Source: an uncultured Saprospiraceae bacterium (GTDB lineage Bacteria; Bacteroidota; Bacteroidia; Chitinophagales; Saprospiraceae). From it: DNA of 64,000 nt. This document shows positions 17,829 through 29,800 of this stretch, piece by piece (position 1 is the stretch's first letter; every line of letters begins with the position of its first letter). The translations under genes were made by a program, and so were the position numbers. The notes under the pieces were generated by a model that saw only the letters and a program-made list of their open reading frames with translations, was not told where the DNA came from and made no database searches. The stretch is taken from NCBI GenBank assembly GCA_937981555.1, contig CALJOK010000049.1:1-64000 (forward strand). Direction: 5' to 3'.

Positions 17829-20800
17829 ATGGATACTACAAATTGGAAATATAATAGTGCACCGTTCGATGATGGGGATAACTTTAGTTTAGCTGAAGGA
17901 TACATTCCTGCATGGTTTGGCTCTGAGGGGTTAACCACTTTGAGAAGTCGTTGGAAATCAGAAGAAGGTGTTTTTCTGTTTTTAAAAATGACAAAAGCCG
18001 AAGAAGAAAATACGGCTTCCATAACGTCATTGGAAAGTCGACTCAGGAAATACCTCAGCGAACCAGTTCATCGACAAGTCCGTTTTCTTTGGATAGAAAA
18101 TCCATTGGATCCATTAAGTAAATGGCGGAGTAATTCCATTTCTGTGGAAGGTGATTTTGATAGCCGAAGCGTTAGTTTCCTAACGCATTTAGATTTGCAC
18201 AACTACTCCTTTTCAATTGCTAAAGGAACAACTATACAGCTTGAAAAAAATGGAAAGGATAAAAATAGGAGAGTGGCCTACCAGTTTGTTTTTTCTAAAA
18301 TAAAAAAGAATGAGCAAGGGTTTGAATTAAGTGCGAGGTATGGAATGCATCGTTTTGCGGAGATCAGCGATACGATGATCTTGCCGATGTATGATGAATC
18401 GTTAGGTTGTTTACAATTTGAGCTAACCCTAAAAAAAGAGATCAATACAGAAGATACGGCAGAGGATAATACAGAAAACTTTGGCTATCCTAGCCTAAGA
18501 CATTTGGATATAGGTTTAAGAATATTTTTTAGAGATCCTGAGTTTCCAGAGCCGGGAGATAGTTTTTATTTGGCATCTCATCGGTATCCAATTTTTGATG
18601 AGACCCATCCTCATTTGGATGGTAACGCAAAACCTCATAAAGCATTTAAATATTATCCTGATGCAATTCCTTTTAAGGTGCAACTTGATTTATTATACCC
18701 TTTAGCAGGAGAACGAACTTATTTTATTTTTAAGGAAATTACTGGAGTTGGAAAGGATACAGGATTACCTTCTTCTTATCGAACCAATTTAGGTTATCGA
18801 GTACATTTGATTCCAACAGTAAATAAAAGTAGACTTCTGTTTGCTTTCCGACCTTCCCTTTTGTCTAATGAAAACAGTCATGCTACGCCATTATATTTAG
18901 TTCCTGAAGGACAATTCAAAATTCAAGTTCCTAACTATCATGAGGATGGGAGTATCGACCTTAAGGCAGAAGCTAATGTTGATTGTGGCATTTCGGGAGT
19001 AGAATATATTAAGATTAAATCTGACCCTACAGCTATATTAAATTTTGTTCCAGGTCAAGCTGCTTACGCACCTGCGCATGTTTCGGTTACAGCTTTGCTG
19101 CGTGATTTTCCAATAATATATGAAGCAGAAACAGGTGACGTATTGGATCCGAACACTACAGATCAAGATGCTGCGATTGTAGATAAAAGAACCGATCTGA
19201 ATATTATTGAAAATGATTCGGGGAGTGATTATTTGGAAATTATTAAAAAGGATTATTTCCCTGCTAAATTTTCATTTTCATTTAGTCAATCTGCGGAGTA
19301 TAATAAATTGGAAAGAGTGGAAGAGTTGGTGACTTGGCTGCAAGATACGCTGATCTCTTCTGGAATTGGAGAAGGAGAGTTGGATGAACAAGTTACTACC
19401 TCTTGGGTATACATTACGCAAGGTGCTGGTGCTGTTTATTATGCACAACCTGACCAAGCTATTTTATACAAAGCAGAAGGATCAAGTATTGACTTTTTGG
19501 ATTATTTAGAAATTCCTTCAGTAGGATTACCTCCTGAACTTAAACTAAATGGGGAAGCAAGAGCTTTTCCTATGCTGCCATATGGAGATGTAGATCCTTA
19601 TGCACTTGCTGATCTTAAATTATTGGAGGTTTCTCTCATCAATAATTTCCGTCGAAAACGAATACAGGAAATTAGTGCTGACGTAGATCATATTATTCCT
19701 TTAATTCCAGTATCACAAGAAGGTGAAAATTTCCCAACAGGCACAACACCGCAAGGTTTGATTGCTACTTTTTCCAAAGATTATAAAACCATCTCTCGAC
19801 TCGAACTTGCGAGAGATACACATGAACCGATTCCAAAAGTTATTCCTTTTGTTGATATCAAACATGGAAGCCCACTCAAGGCAGCATTGCAGTCCAACCA
19901 ACTTTTTATGGTGATTTCTGATCCATCATCTATTTCTGATAATTTCAAAAAAGAACTAGTAGATGCTTTGGATACCACCTCCATGGAAATCAAAAAATGG
20001 ATATTTGAATTAGGAACTGAAAGTTGGAATAAGAACAATCGAAATACCTTATTAATTTTTAAATTCCATGACAAGCCTTTGGTAGAATTAGCTGCTCGTC
20101 CCGAACTATGGTCTTTCCCTGGTCACTTTAATGGCGACAATCAAGCGGAGGCAAGTTCTGAACTATTATCTATTTTACATGATGCTATAGAAATAGGTGG
20201 TAGAGTAGATCCTAAAGAAAGTGGAAAATATGAAGTGTTAGCTCAAGCAGCTACTCAAGCCAATTGGACTGGAATTCTTGGATTAAATATACATGTTCCT
20301 CCAAGTGGACTTCCTCCTGAGTTAATGGCTTTGGCTGCTGGAATAGATCCAGATTTATTCTTTGCTCAATACATCGGAATAGAATTGACTCAAGTAACTT
20401 CAGATGGTACCAACCTTCAACCAGAAGGATCTTCTCTTTTTGGTTTAATAGATTATTCCAACCCTGAAATTCCTGTAGCAACAGATTCGGGTTATAATTT
20501 TCATGTAGCTTCCTTGACAGTTGTTTTTGAAAATTCTAGGATAAAAGATTTTGCTGCAGAAATTCTTTTGGTGATTGAAAAATTATTTGAGGAGCCCAGT
20601 CGACTTTTGGATAGTCCTAGAAATATTGTCAGTTTGATTGGAGTGGCAGAAGAGCATAATGGAAAAATGACTTATTCATTTGGATTTAAAGGAGCCAATC
20701 GTTTCAAACTTTCAGGCAATGCATTTGAAGAAGTAGAGATCATCAAAACACAATTTGTAACAGATTCAATTGCAGATTTAAATGCAGATCCAATTAAAGT

Positions 20801-21611
20801 GGTGGGACGATTTATTTTCTGGGGTCGAATCAGATTTGCTTATTTAGATCAATTTGATATTCTATCTTTTGGGAGATCTCCAAGCATTGCTACTGAAGAT
20901 CCAGACTATCTTAGTTTTAGCAATATGCAAATCTTAATGGAATTCGACCTTAAGAAAGATGCTAACACCAAACCTGTTTCTGAATTTACTTTCGTACCAA
21001 ATCAAATGGCATTTGATCTGGAGAAAAGTGGATGGCGAAAAAATAGTTTGTATGAAAAATTCCCACTCATTTTCAAAGGATTCCTAATTGGTAAACCTGA
21101 TGGTTCTTTGCAGAGCGGTTTCATGGATGTCAATACACCACTAGAACCAATTGTATTAGGAGAAAATAATCAACAATGGTATGGGATGTCATTTGCACTC
21201 AATATGGAGAGTTCTGAAGATATAGGAGCAAAGGCAAAAATTAAAGCAGATATTTTAGTAGGGTGGAATGCTGGGAAAAAGGGAACCTATGTTGGACTTC
21301 GATTCCCAGGTTCTTCAGGAACGGATCGATCGATTACGATTGTCGGAATTTTAAAACTGGTATTTAAATCTATTCGATTTGTGGCTTATCCACTTACCAA
21401 TGAATGGGATGACAATGGCAAAAAATTAATAGGAGAAAATGAAGAACGAGAAGTTGGTTATTTACTCAATCTAAAAAATATCCGATTAGAATTTTTTGTG
21501 CTTTCCTTTCCTCCAACTGGGCGAACAGAGATTACCCTCTTTGGAGATCCTCGAATGGTTGATCGAGAAAAAAGATTAGTGGGATGGTATGCTTCCTATG
21601 TGAAAAAATAG
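17829..21611 (+). CDS. Giant operon gene 2: large beta-rich protein, no signal peptide
   Basis: 1260 aa, start MDTTNWKYNSAP, clearly not a leader. No domain is recognised with certainty. The protein is dominated by beta strands with regular spacing (for example GMHRFAEISDTMILPMYDE, IFFRDPEFPEPGDSFYLAS, YTFVPNQMAF-type segments) and has no membrane segments. Strand-rich repeats in the last 400 residues (VVGRFIFWGRIRFAYLDQFDI, TYVGLRFPGSSGTD, NIRLEFFVLSFPPTG) continue in style into gene 3, as if genes 2 and 3 together formed one long beta assembly. The gap to gene 3 is 45 bases. A structural, possibly filament-like or scaffold role is inference. Confidence 0.7.
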   Translation: MDTTNWKYNSAPFDDGDNFSLAEGYIPAWFGSEGLTTLRSRWKSEEGVFLFLKMTKAEEENTASITSLESRLRKYLSEPVHRQVRFLWIENPLDPLSKWRSNSISVEGDFDSRSVSFLTHLDLHNYSFSIAKGTTIQLEKNGKDKNRRVAYQFVFSKIKKNEQGFELSARYGMHRFAEISDTMILPMYDESLGCLQFELTLKKEINTEDTAEDNTENFGYPSLRHLDIGLRIFFRDPEFPEPGDSFYLASHRYPIFDETHPHLDGNAKPHKAFKYYPDAIPFKVQLDLLYPLAGERTYFIFKEITGVGKDTGLPSSYRTNLGYRVHLIPTVNKSRLLFAFRPSLLSNENSHATPLYLVPEGQFKIQVPNYHEDGSIDLKAEANVDCGISGVEYIKIKSDPTAILNFVPGQAAYAPAHVSVTALLRDFPIIYEAETGDVLDPNTTDQDAAIVDKRTDLNIIENDSGSDYLEIIKKDYFPAKFSFSFSQSAEYNKLERVEELVTWLQDTLISSGIGEGELDEQVTTSWVYITQGAGAVYYAQPDQAILYKAEGSSIDFLDYLEIPSVGLPPELKLNGEARAFPMLPYGDVDPYALADLKLLEVSLINNFRRKRIQEISADVDHIIPLIPVSQEGENFPTGTTPQGLIATFSKDYKTISRLELARDTHEPIPKVIPFVDIKHGSPLKAALQSNQLFMVISDPSSISDNFKKELVDALDTTSMEIKKWIFELGTESWNKNNRNTLLIFKFHDKPLVELAARPELWSFPGHFNGDNQAEASSELLSILHDAIEIGGRVDPKESGKYEVLAQAATQANWTGILGLNIHVPPSGLPPELMALAAGIDPDLFFAQYIGIELTQVTSDGTNLQPEGSSLFGLIDYSNPEIPVATDSGYNFHVASLTVVFENSRIKDFAAEILLVIEKLFEEPSRLLDSPRNIVSLIGVAEEHNGKMTYSFGFKGANRFKLSGNAFEEVEIIKTQFVTDSIADLNADPIKVVGRFIFWGRIRFAYLDQFDILSFGRSPSIATEDPDYLSFSNMQILMEFDLKKDANTKPVSEFTFVPNQMAFDLEKSGWRKNSLYEKFPLIFKGFLIGKPDGSLQSGFMDVNTPLEPIVLGENNQQWYGMSFALNMESSEDIGAKAKIKADILVGWNAGKKGTYVGLRFPGSSGTDRSITIVGILKLVFKSIRFVAYPLTNEWDDNGKKLIGENEEREVGYLLNLKNIRLEFFVLSFPPTGRTEITLFGDPRMVDREKRLVGWYASYVKK

Positions 21612-21656
21612 ATTCGTAAAATATTATTTATCCATGACTCTTAATATGAAATCGGA

Positions 21657-23729
21657 ATGAGCCTAAAAGGATTTGGAATAGAATTAGAATACAAGGGCAT
21701 CTTGGTAAATTTTGATATTTACCAATCAGATAAAATCAATTCTTTTTTGGTAGCTGCCAACTCAGAAGAAGGGGAGAAGTTTGATCTGGTAGATGACTTG
21801 TTAGGACTGATAACTGATGATGTTCAAAACTTGGGTATTGATCCAAGTTTGACGACTATAATTTTGTATGGTAGCAAAATCACTTATCGGAAAGATACAA
21901 CTAACACAGAATTTGCCATAAATGGAGAATTAGGTTGGGAACCGAATATTGATTTTGGAGGACAAGTAATTTCTTTAAAAATAAATGCCTTTGCTGATCT
22001 TTATAAATTAAAAAATGGGACTTCGGCAGGTATCCAAGGAGTTATTTATGGGTCAGTAAAAACGCCCATTCCAGGAATTGAATTTCTAAAGTTGGGACTT
22101 GGTTTTAATGTGGGCACCAAAGCAACATTTTTTACTATCAGATTTGGACAATATGAATTGCAGGCCAACTATGATAAATTAGCAAATGGAGATACTGAAC
22201 TTAAGTTTGGATTAAAAGATATGCCAAGTCTTTACTTAGGTGAAGTGGTTACTTTTTTTGCTGCACTTGTTGATCCATCTATAGATGAATATGAATTTGA
22301 ACCGCCTTGGGATTTTCTTTCCAAAATTGATCTCGCAATACTTCTTACAAACCTTGAACTTAAACTCACATTAAAAAAGAATAAAGAAAAAGTCTTTGGA
22401 ATTACGATTGGAGGATTAAGAGGATTGGTTCCTTCTGAAGTTCGACCTGTAGTGGAGACTTTCTTAAAAATAGATTCCGTAGAATTAAACTACATCAGTA
22501 AACCAAGAGGTAAAAAGAAGAAAACTTCTGTTACTATTAATGGAACATTTTTAGGGAAAAATAAACCAATTACTTGGGATCCTGTCAACGGAGGACCGCC
22601 AGATGTACCTGGTCAAGGAGGCGCTATTTTCGATTTGAGATATTTAGGAATGGGACAGCGAGTTGCATTTTCGGATGCAGCCAAGGTTAATAATATTGGA
22701 GAAGTCATGGGACTTTTGCGAGGTTCACTTAGTGATGCTGAGAAGAAATTAATCGAAAATCGTACGCTGAGTGTTGGTGATCCAGGACAATCATTTTTAG
22801 GAACAGATAGTCCTATAGAATTTAATCCAGAGGCTGCTTGGTTGATCGGGATGGATGTTTCCTTACTTAAAACATTGAGTCTAAGTTTAATTTTTAATGA
22901 CCCATTTATCACAGGGATTCGAATAGAACTCTATGGAGAAATGGCCAAGAATTTTGCAGGATTAAAATTTGAAATTCTCTATCAACGCATCTCAGAAAAT
23001 ATAGGTAAATACCATACCGAACTTGTCCTTCCTGATATAGTTCGCCATATGACTATTGGAGCCGTCTCGGTTACGCTGCCAATTATTGTTATTGACATTT
23101 TTACCAATGGAGATTTTAAAGTCGATTTAGGATTCCCTTGGAATTTCAATTTTGAAAGATCATTTGCTTTAGAAGTTTTTCCTTTTACAGGAGCAGGAGG
23201 TTTTTACTTCAATAAATTATCTGCAGCTACAGCTACCAGTACTCCCAGATTAAGAAATGGAGGAGGTGAATTTACACCTGTATATGAGTTCGGAATTGGA
23301 CTTAGAGCAGGACTAGGAAAATCAATTAATAAAGGCCCTCTGAAAGCTGAGTTTAGTATCACCATGCAAGGAATCATTGAAGGAGTTATTTCCTTTTATA
23401 ATCCTCCAGGAGGAGGAGAACAATCTTTGTATTATGCTATCCGAGGTGGAGTGGCAATTGTTGGGAGGCTTTATGGTAAAGTTGATTTTAAAGTAATCGC
23501 TATTGAATTGGAAGTAATGGTGAGGGTATCAGTTGTGCTTCAATTGGCAGCGTATAAGCCTATTGATGTGGTGGTCGCAGCCGAAGTTTCTGTAAGAGCA
23601 AGTGTAAAAGTTTTGTTTGTAAAAGTGAGTTTTAAATTTAAACACAAGATTGAACAGAAATTTGTGATCGATTCACCAGATGGTCCTGCAAGTGCTGCAC
23701 CATGGCATAGTAATTTACTTGAAGGCTAA
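21657..23729 (+). CDS. Giant operon gene 3: beta-rich groove-like protein, no signal peptide
   Basis: 690 aa starting MSLKGFGIELEYKG. No family is recognised. Long alternating strands (LKINAFADLYKLKNG, GVIYGSVKTPIPGIEFLKLGLG, ITIGGLRGLVP, KVDFKVIAIELEVMVRV) suggest a curved sheet or beta-solenoid. A basic loop (SKPRGKKKKTS) and a Gly/Pro stretch (DPVNGGPPDVPGQGG) sit near residues 283-322. The last 120 residues are strikingly hydrophobic but without charged ends typical of membrane helices. This invites comparison with bridge-like lipid-transfer grooves, which I cannot confirm. Position between genes 2 and 4 implies a common complex. Confidence 0.65.
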   Translation: MSLKGFGIELEYKGILVNFDIYQSDKINSFLVAANSEEGEKFDLVDDLLGLITDDVQNLGIDPSLTTIILYGSKITYRKDTTNTEFAINGELGWEPNIDFGGQVISLKINAFADLYKLKNGTSAGIQGVIYGSVKTPIPGIEFLKLGLGFNVGTKATFFTIRFGQYELQANYDKLANGDTELKFGLKDMPSLYLGEVVTFFAALVDPSIDEYEFEPPWDFLSKIDLAILLTNLELKLTLKKNKEKVFGITIGGLRGLVPSEVRPVVETFLKIDSVELNYISKPRGKKKKTSVTINGTFLGKNKPITWDPVNGGPPDVPGQGGAIFDLRYLGMGQRVAFSDAAKVNNIGEVMGLLRGSLSDAEKKLIENRTLSVGDPGQSFLGTDSPIEFNPEAAWLIGMDVSLLKTLSLSLIFNDPFITGIRIELYGEMAKNFAGLKFEILYQRISENIGKYHTELVLPDIVRHMTIGAVSVTLPIIVIDIFTNGDFKVDLGFPWNFNFERSFALEVFPFTGAGGFYFNKLSAATATSTPRLRNGGGEFTPVYEFGIGLRAGLGKSINKGPLKAEFSITMQGIIEGVISFYNPPGGGEQSLYYAIRGGVAIVGRLYGKVDFKVIAIELEVMVRVSVVLQLAAYKPIDVVVAAEVSVRASVKVLFVKVSFKFKHKIEQKFVIDSPDGPASAAPWHSNLLEG

Positions 23730-23746
23730 AAAAAAATAATCGAAAG

Positions 23747-23780
23747 AATTCCTCGGTGCTTGCGGCGGGATAATTTAATG
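23747..23780. repeat. REP-like hairpin repeat, copy 1
   Basis: The segment CCTCGGTGCTTGCGGCGGG (23751-23769) followed by ATAATTTAAT is GC-rich in an AT-rich gap. It forms a small hairpin around GCTTGC. It resembles the widespread 'CGGCTTGCCG..GG-ATA' intergenic palindromes of Bacteroidota-type genomes. A second degenerate copy is at 44532-44566. It lies 18 bases after the stop of giant gene 3, between genes 3 and 4, where it may modulate the operon. Confidence 0.55.
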
Positions 23781-23846
23781 TTCTTATAATTTTTTTGACA
23801 AGACTTAAAGACAGAAAAAATTGCTAAGAACCAAAATGAAAATATT

Positions 23847-26800
23847 ATGAGTTTGAATTGGACAGACATTAAAGTTAATAAGGATGAGGCAGTATATAAG
23901 TTGGATATTTTCTTTCAGCCTGCATTGACTTGGAGTTCAGGAACGGCTATGGGAATTGCCTTGTTTTTTTTAGAGAATGATCCTTCTAAAGAAGATGATA
24001 CTGGGCAAGATTTTAAAAATCTAGTCAATGGAATGTTGACCTGGATTTGGAAGATTGGAGGAAATGAAATAGATACAGAAATTTCTCTTACTGAACTTCA
24101 AAAATTATATGATCTATTTTTAGTTAAACCATTTACCTATGATGAATTAATAGATTTTCTCAAAGTAAATTATTCTTTCCGCATCCAGGAGTTTACAGGT
24201 TCTGAAACTATGGAAGGTACGATATTTCCAATGTTTCCAGATTTGACACTTAAGGTCGGTCCCTCTTTACATCAAATTAATTCACTAGAAATTGTAGACG
24301 AAGAAAAGCAAGAATCTCCAGATGTTTTCTCGGGGCAATATCTTCCCGATTCAAATTCTAACAATGCATTTACAACTTTAGCTGTAGAGAAAATTACAGC
24401 TAAAGCATCTATTTTTGAAGACTATGGACAATTGCTCATGCGAAGTGCGATCCAAATGGCAATAGATCATTTGGAGAAAAAAACAGAAACAACTATTAGT
24501 TTTAGTGCCTTGCTAAATGAGTTTGACGATATAGATATTAATGACTTAGCAGGAATGGTTTCTCGTTTTATGATGCATGGAGTGCGCTTAGATATTGATG
24601 GGGAGGAAAGGGCTTTATATTTGGCAACTGGTCAACAATTTGAATTATCGAAGGCTACTACTTTAGATGATGATAAAAAACCGACTGTTCCTTTTTTATT
24701 TTCAGTAGAAGAAAAGAGTGATGAGCCCTACTTAGAATTTATTCCTTCGGATGCAGCGAATCCTGCTACCCAATTAACTTATACGCTTCCCATATCCGAA
24801 AAAAAATCTGAAGTTAAATATCCTCTTTTTTCCTTAGCCAATTCTTTTTTAAGTCTTTCTGGAAATCCTCTGGAGTTTGATTCTGGCATGGTGAATGATC
24901 TTCCTTTTTATAGAGAGGAACCTCGACTTTTTGCTCTTCGTAAATGGGTAGTATGGGAAGGTGCTCCGATTGATTCTAATAATCCTGGAAAATCTACTTA
25001 CCAGCTTCAAATACCGCAAAGCCTACAATTCTTTCTACAAAAGAGAGACCCGAATCCATCTATTTCTATCTATCAAATTGATCCTTCCAAAAGACCAAGT
25101 AATTTAATTGATGAGTCAATTGATGGGGTGAAAAAGATTAAAGGAACAACAGATTATAATTGGAGTACTCGAATAAATATTTCTATTAAAAGAATTCCAA
25201 AATCAACGGGGGGAGGTTATTTAAAAGATACATTTGAGCTAGCAGGAATTAGTGAAGATGAAATCAATATTTTGGAATCGATCTTGAAAAGTGGAAATTT
25301 TACTGGCGTTAAAATGCATCTCCTTTATGCTTCTCAGGGAGGAACGACAGCTCCTACTTTGACTAGCTATCCTGGCTTTGATTTGGATACGAGTGCTGGT
25401 TTTATGTTAGTTCGAAATAATTTATCGACAAATAATCCTGATTCAACCGAAAGTAGACTAAGTGTACAAGCTAAAATGAACACGAGTGAAATTCAAAATT
25501 TCATTCAACTATTATGGGAAGGAGCAACAGTCGATAATGGCGGATATTATTTTCAATTGCCAACTGATAACAATGGTTCTACAAATTTATTTAATTCTGG
25601 AGATACCGATAAAATAGTTCTCCTTATTGAATACACGAGTGCTGATGAAGATCCCATATTTGATTTTCATAATAATGTTATTCTGAAATTAGAAGAAGAC
25701 ATTGCGCTGGATAGTCATCTAATTATTGCAAAAATTGAAGATGAAATAGTAGGGGATGAGATAGTGAGAAATGAAAAAGTTCCTATTTTAAATATTCCAC
25801 CTGGTTTCTTTGGATTTAATATTGAGAGTGAAATTCCGCCAGAGACAGAGGAGGAGTTTTTGGCTAAAATTGGTGACCTTGAGATTTTGGCTAATACAAA
25901 ACTTAGAGACGAGCCTAATACCTCAGGAGTTGAAATTGTAAGTGTAAATAAAAATAGTAATGATGTTAAACCGATCAATTTAAGTATTGATGAAAATTGG
26001 GTATTTGTTCAGTTTGGTAACCACCAAGGCTGGTTGCCTAAAACTCAAGTTATCATAAAACCTCCGGTGTCCGACACTCAATTTAAACTAAATGCAAGTA
26101 CAGTAGTTTTTAAAAAACCTAAGACTTCCGAGATCGAAATTGAAAAAACTTTGCGCAAAGGTTCAAAGGTTGTTATTAAAGGTAAACAAGCACAAAGGAT
26201 TCAAATTCAATCTGGAGTAACGAAAGGTTGGGTTCCCGAAACTACCGGATTTGTAGAGACAGTATGTAAGGTGAATACTGAGATCAATACCGCACATGCG
26301 ACTAGAGAGTTGAAGAATTTATATCAATTATTAGGATTTCAAATAAAAGGAAAAGCTAAAAATAAATTACCAATTGGACCAACCGTTGAAGACTATAATG
26401 ATCCTCTTTCAAAGTGGAAGTACGAAAGATTGGTTCCTGCTTACACACATTTCTTATCAGATGTAATAACTTCTCCTTCAGTTGATCTAGAAATTCCTGA
26501 TCCCGAAAAGAACCCATATAAAGGAATTAAAACGGGTACAGATGCTAATCTGGATATTCAATTTTGGTGGCAAGATGTCTACGGAAACAAACTTACCTCG
26601 ACTGATCCAGTTGAAAAATCTTTTGAAGTAAAGTACACCGATCCTTTGATTGGAATTAATCAATGGCCTTCGATTACAGAGTCGTTCCAATTTGTTCGAG
26701 ACGACGTAACAGATGAAGTTCATCTTGAGATCGAGTTTTCTTTTTCTCCTACAGGATATCAAAATTTAAAACCTGGAGGAGCAACAGCACGTCGATTGAA

Positions 26801-29800
26801 AGCTGATTTAGAAATTTTTACTAAGATATATTATCAGATCAGTCAAGGAGATATTGATTTATTAGTTCACTCTTCTTTGAATGAAAGTTGGGAAGCAAAA
26901 TTCAAATCTGATGAAGTCAGCGACGAGGAAAACTTGCTTACCTATATTGTCAAAATTTATAATTATCTATTTGAACTTTACGGATATTTATTACTAGTTG
27001 AAGCATTAAATAAAACGGAAGAAGAAGCAATTAATTTAGAAATTGAAACTGAAATAAATGCTATTGAAACTGATTTGGAAATCGCTGTTGGAAGTAAAGT
27101 TGATGATTTATTAGAAGCTGAATTAGAAGCACAAATTATTCCTGAGATCATAAAAAATATTGAGGATGCTCCTGATCCAAATACTATTGATTCTTATGAA
27201 AAACAGTTTACAGATAGAATGGCTGTGGAGTTGCCAATTAAAATTGCTCCAGATTCAGAAGAACGTATTCTACGCGTTAACACAGAATTGAAAATTCAAG
27301 TTGACCGAATTAAGAAAAGTTTATTTGATGAAAAATTGGCTGCATTAGTGAAAGCTGATAGTTCCATTACACCGCAAGAAGAAATTATTTACGAAGGAAT
27401 TTCTTTTTCTAAAATAATAAATATCAACGTTTTCCCTGCTGGAAATTTTCCATTAGAGCCAAAAAAGGATTTTATTCAAGGAGTGGATGTCAGCATAACG
27501 ATTGCTAGAGATGTTAGCAATATTCATCGTAATCTTCACGAGGGTTTAGATCCATTGAAAGGAATAGATGCTAAATACGAAGCAGTTGAAAAGAGCAAAG
27601 CGATCCTAAGTCCAAAACATGAATCTTCTATTTATTCCATTCAACTTGATCAGTCTCTTCAAGGAATAAAAGAAGAGTTAGCGAAACTTCCTCAGCAATC
27701 TATTTCTATTGAAAATATTGTTCAATGGAATCAAGATGAACCAGGAATCATAAAAGAAGGTGCGTCCTTTCCTCTCTTAATTGGAAAAACTTTAAGTGCA
27801 AATGATGATACTTTTAAAAGCATTTTGACTCGTCTTGCCAACGAAATAAAAACTAAAACAGGGAGATCTGCCGGAGATGAAAGTCTTCTAAAAAATGATT
27901 TTATTGTCAACTTTAAACTCAAGTCAGATGTATTTAATATAGGGACAAAGTTGACGATAGATGATGGTGCTGAAGCACAAAAGCAGTTAATGCTTTTTTC
28001 TCCAGATCAATCTTTGCAAGAAATCGCTGATGCACTTCCTATTGATTTATCGGCAATGTCTACCGTTGAAAAACTCGTGGTATGGAACCAAGATAAATCT
28101 AATAATTTGACCGAAGGACTTAGTTTTACTATGGAAAGTTTAATTGATTTGGAAAGCAATGAACTGATCGCGATTCAAAGTATTCCTCCAGTTATAAGTA
28201 CCGTTCATGATTCTTTTGGTAGTCTTTATCTCAAAATAAAAAATGCATTGAGTAGTGCATTTACAGCTCAAGGGGAAGTAGTGCCAGAATCTATTTTAAA
28301 TTATTCTTTGGATGATTTCGCTGACAAAATTAAAGGACAAAAAAATATTTTTAACAACTATGCTAAATTAATTATCGACGAATCGGATAAACGAAAACAC
28401 TTTGTGATTTTATCTGAAGAACCAAGTCTCCAAGGAATATTAGAAACATTGCAATATGATCTTCAAGAAACTTTTACCATAAATAAACTGGTCGATCAGT
28501 TGTGGGAGTTGACTGGAATAATCAAAGGAAATATAAATTATCACATTGCTTTAATTGAATTAGACAAAACTCAAATTTTAAGTATTGAGAATGCTGACCC
28601 TGTGTTAAGTGAAACTGGCGATACCCTAAATAGTCTAGCTGCAAGAGTTAAAGAGACGCTTATCAATGCACTCCCTGAGAAGGATGAAAATAACGAGATT
28701 CCAGAACCCGTGGTGAATTTCACCTTGAATGATTTTGTAGAAATATTTAAAGAAAAGACTGGGGTTTTTGAGACTGATGGAAAACTAATTATTGAGTCTT
28801 TAAATCTTCGAAACTTTGCTACTAATTTTTCCAAGGCTTTTCCTCCATTCCATTTGGCAGTAAGTGAAGAGCGAAATTCGACTCAAAATACAGGAGCGGG
28901 AAATGATAGATCACAACCTGGTCCCGGGAAATTTTTGTTTGCGGTTCATCTAGGCGCAACAGGAATTAGTTATGACATAGAAGAGCAAAATCCAAATTTC
29001 TATGCCATACCACCTTTGGCAACTAATTTATTTACAGGTAAAGTTTTAATTCAAAATTATCCATTTGTAGAAGATGCTAAACCATTTGAGAAAGAAGTCA
29101 ATGCGTTAGATATGAATGTGTTAGCGAGAGATTTTTTACTAGCATTTGAGGATTTTCTAAAACCAGAAACGCTTATTCCTGCTTTTAATTTAGCTGAAGA
29201 ACAAGTCATAAAAATAATAGAAAATAAATACAGATTAGCCGAAAGAATCAGCGATACTGTTTTGCCTGTTTTAGTAAATGACAATGGCACGCCCGATACC
29301 GTTGATAATCGATTGCTGGAAGCACAAAAAGCAATCAGACATAAACTTCGACTTAATTTAATTGAAGGATATGATATCGAATCTATCGTGCAATTTCAAA
29401 GTAACGTTACAGATAATATTGGATTAACTGGAACTGAACTCCAGCCAAGATTTACAGGAAGGGCTAAAGTGCTTGGTGCAAGTTTGGGGGAAGATCCAAA
29501 TCATTTGGTAACTGCTGATCCAAAAAATTTAGATTACCTAATTACACCTGGATATTTTGAATTATCAAGTGCAGAGGGAAGTTCTTCCCTCACTTATTTA
29601 TTCGATACCAAGTCTCCAGAGAAATTTGGAAATATTCATTTAGAAATGGAATTCGAACCACTCGAGATCGAATACAATTTGAATAAAATACAATCTGAAT
29701 TTTTGGCCTCTGACAAACTCCGATTTATACTTCCTGGAAGGTTGAATGTTTATCAGTTTACCAATTCAATGGTTGAAAAATTAAAGGAGCTTGATTCTAT

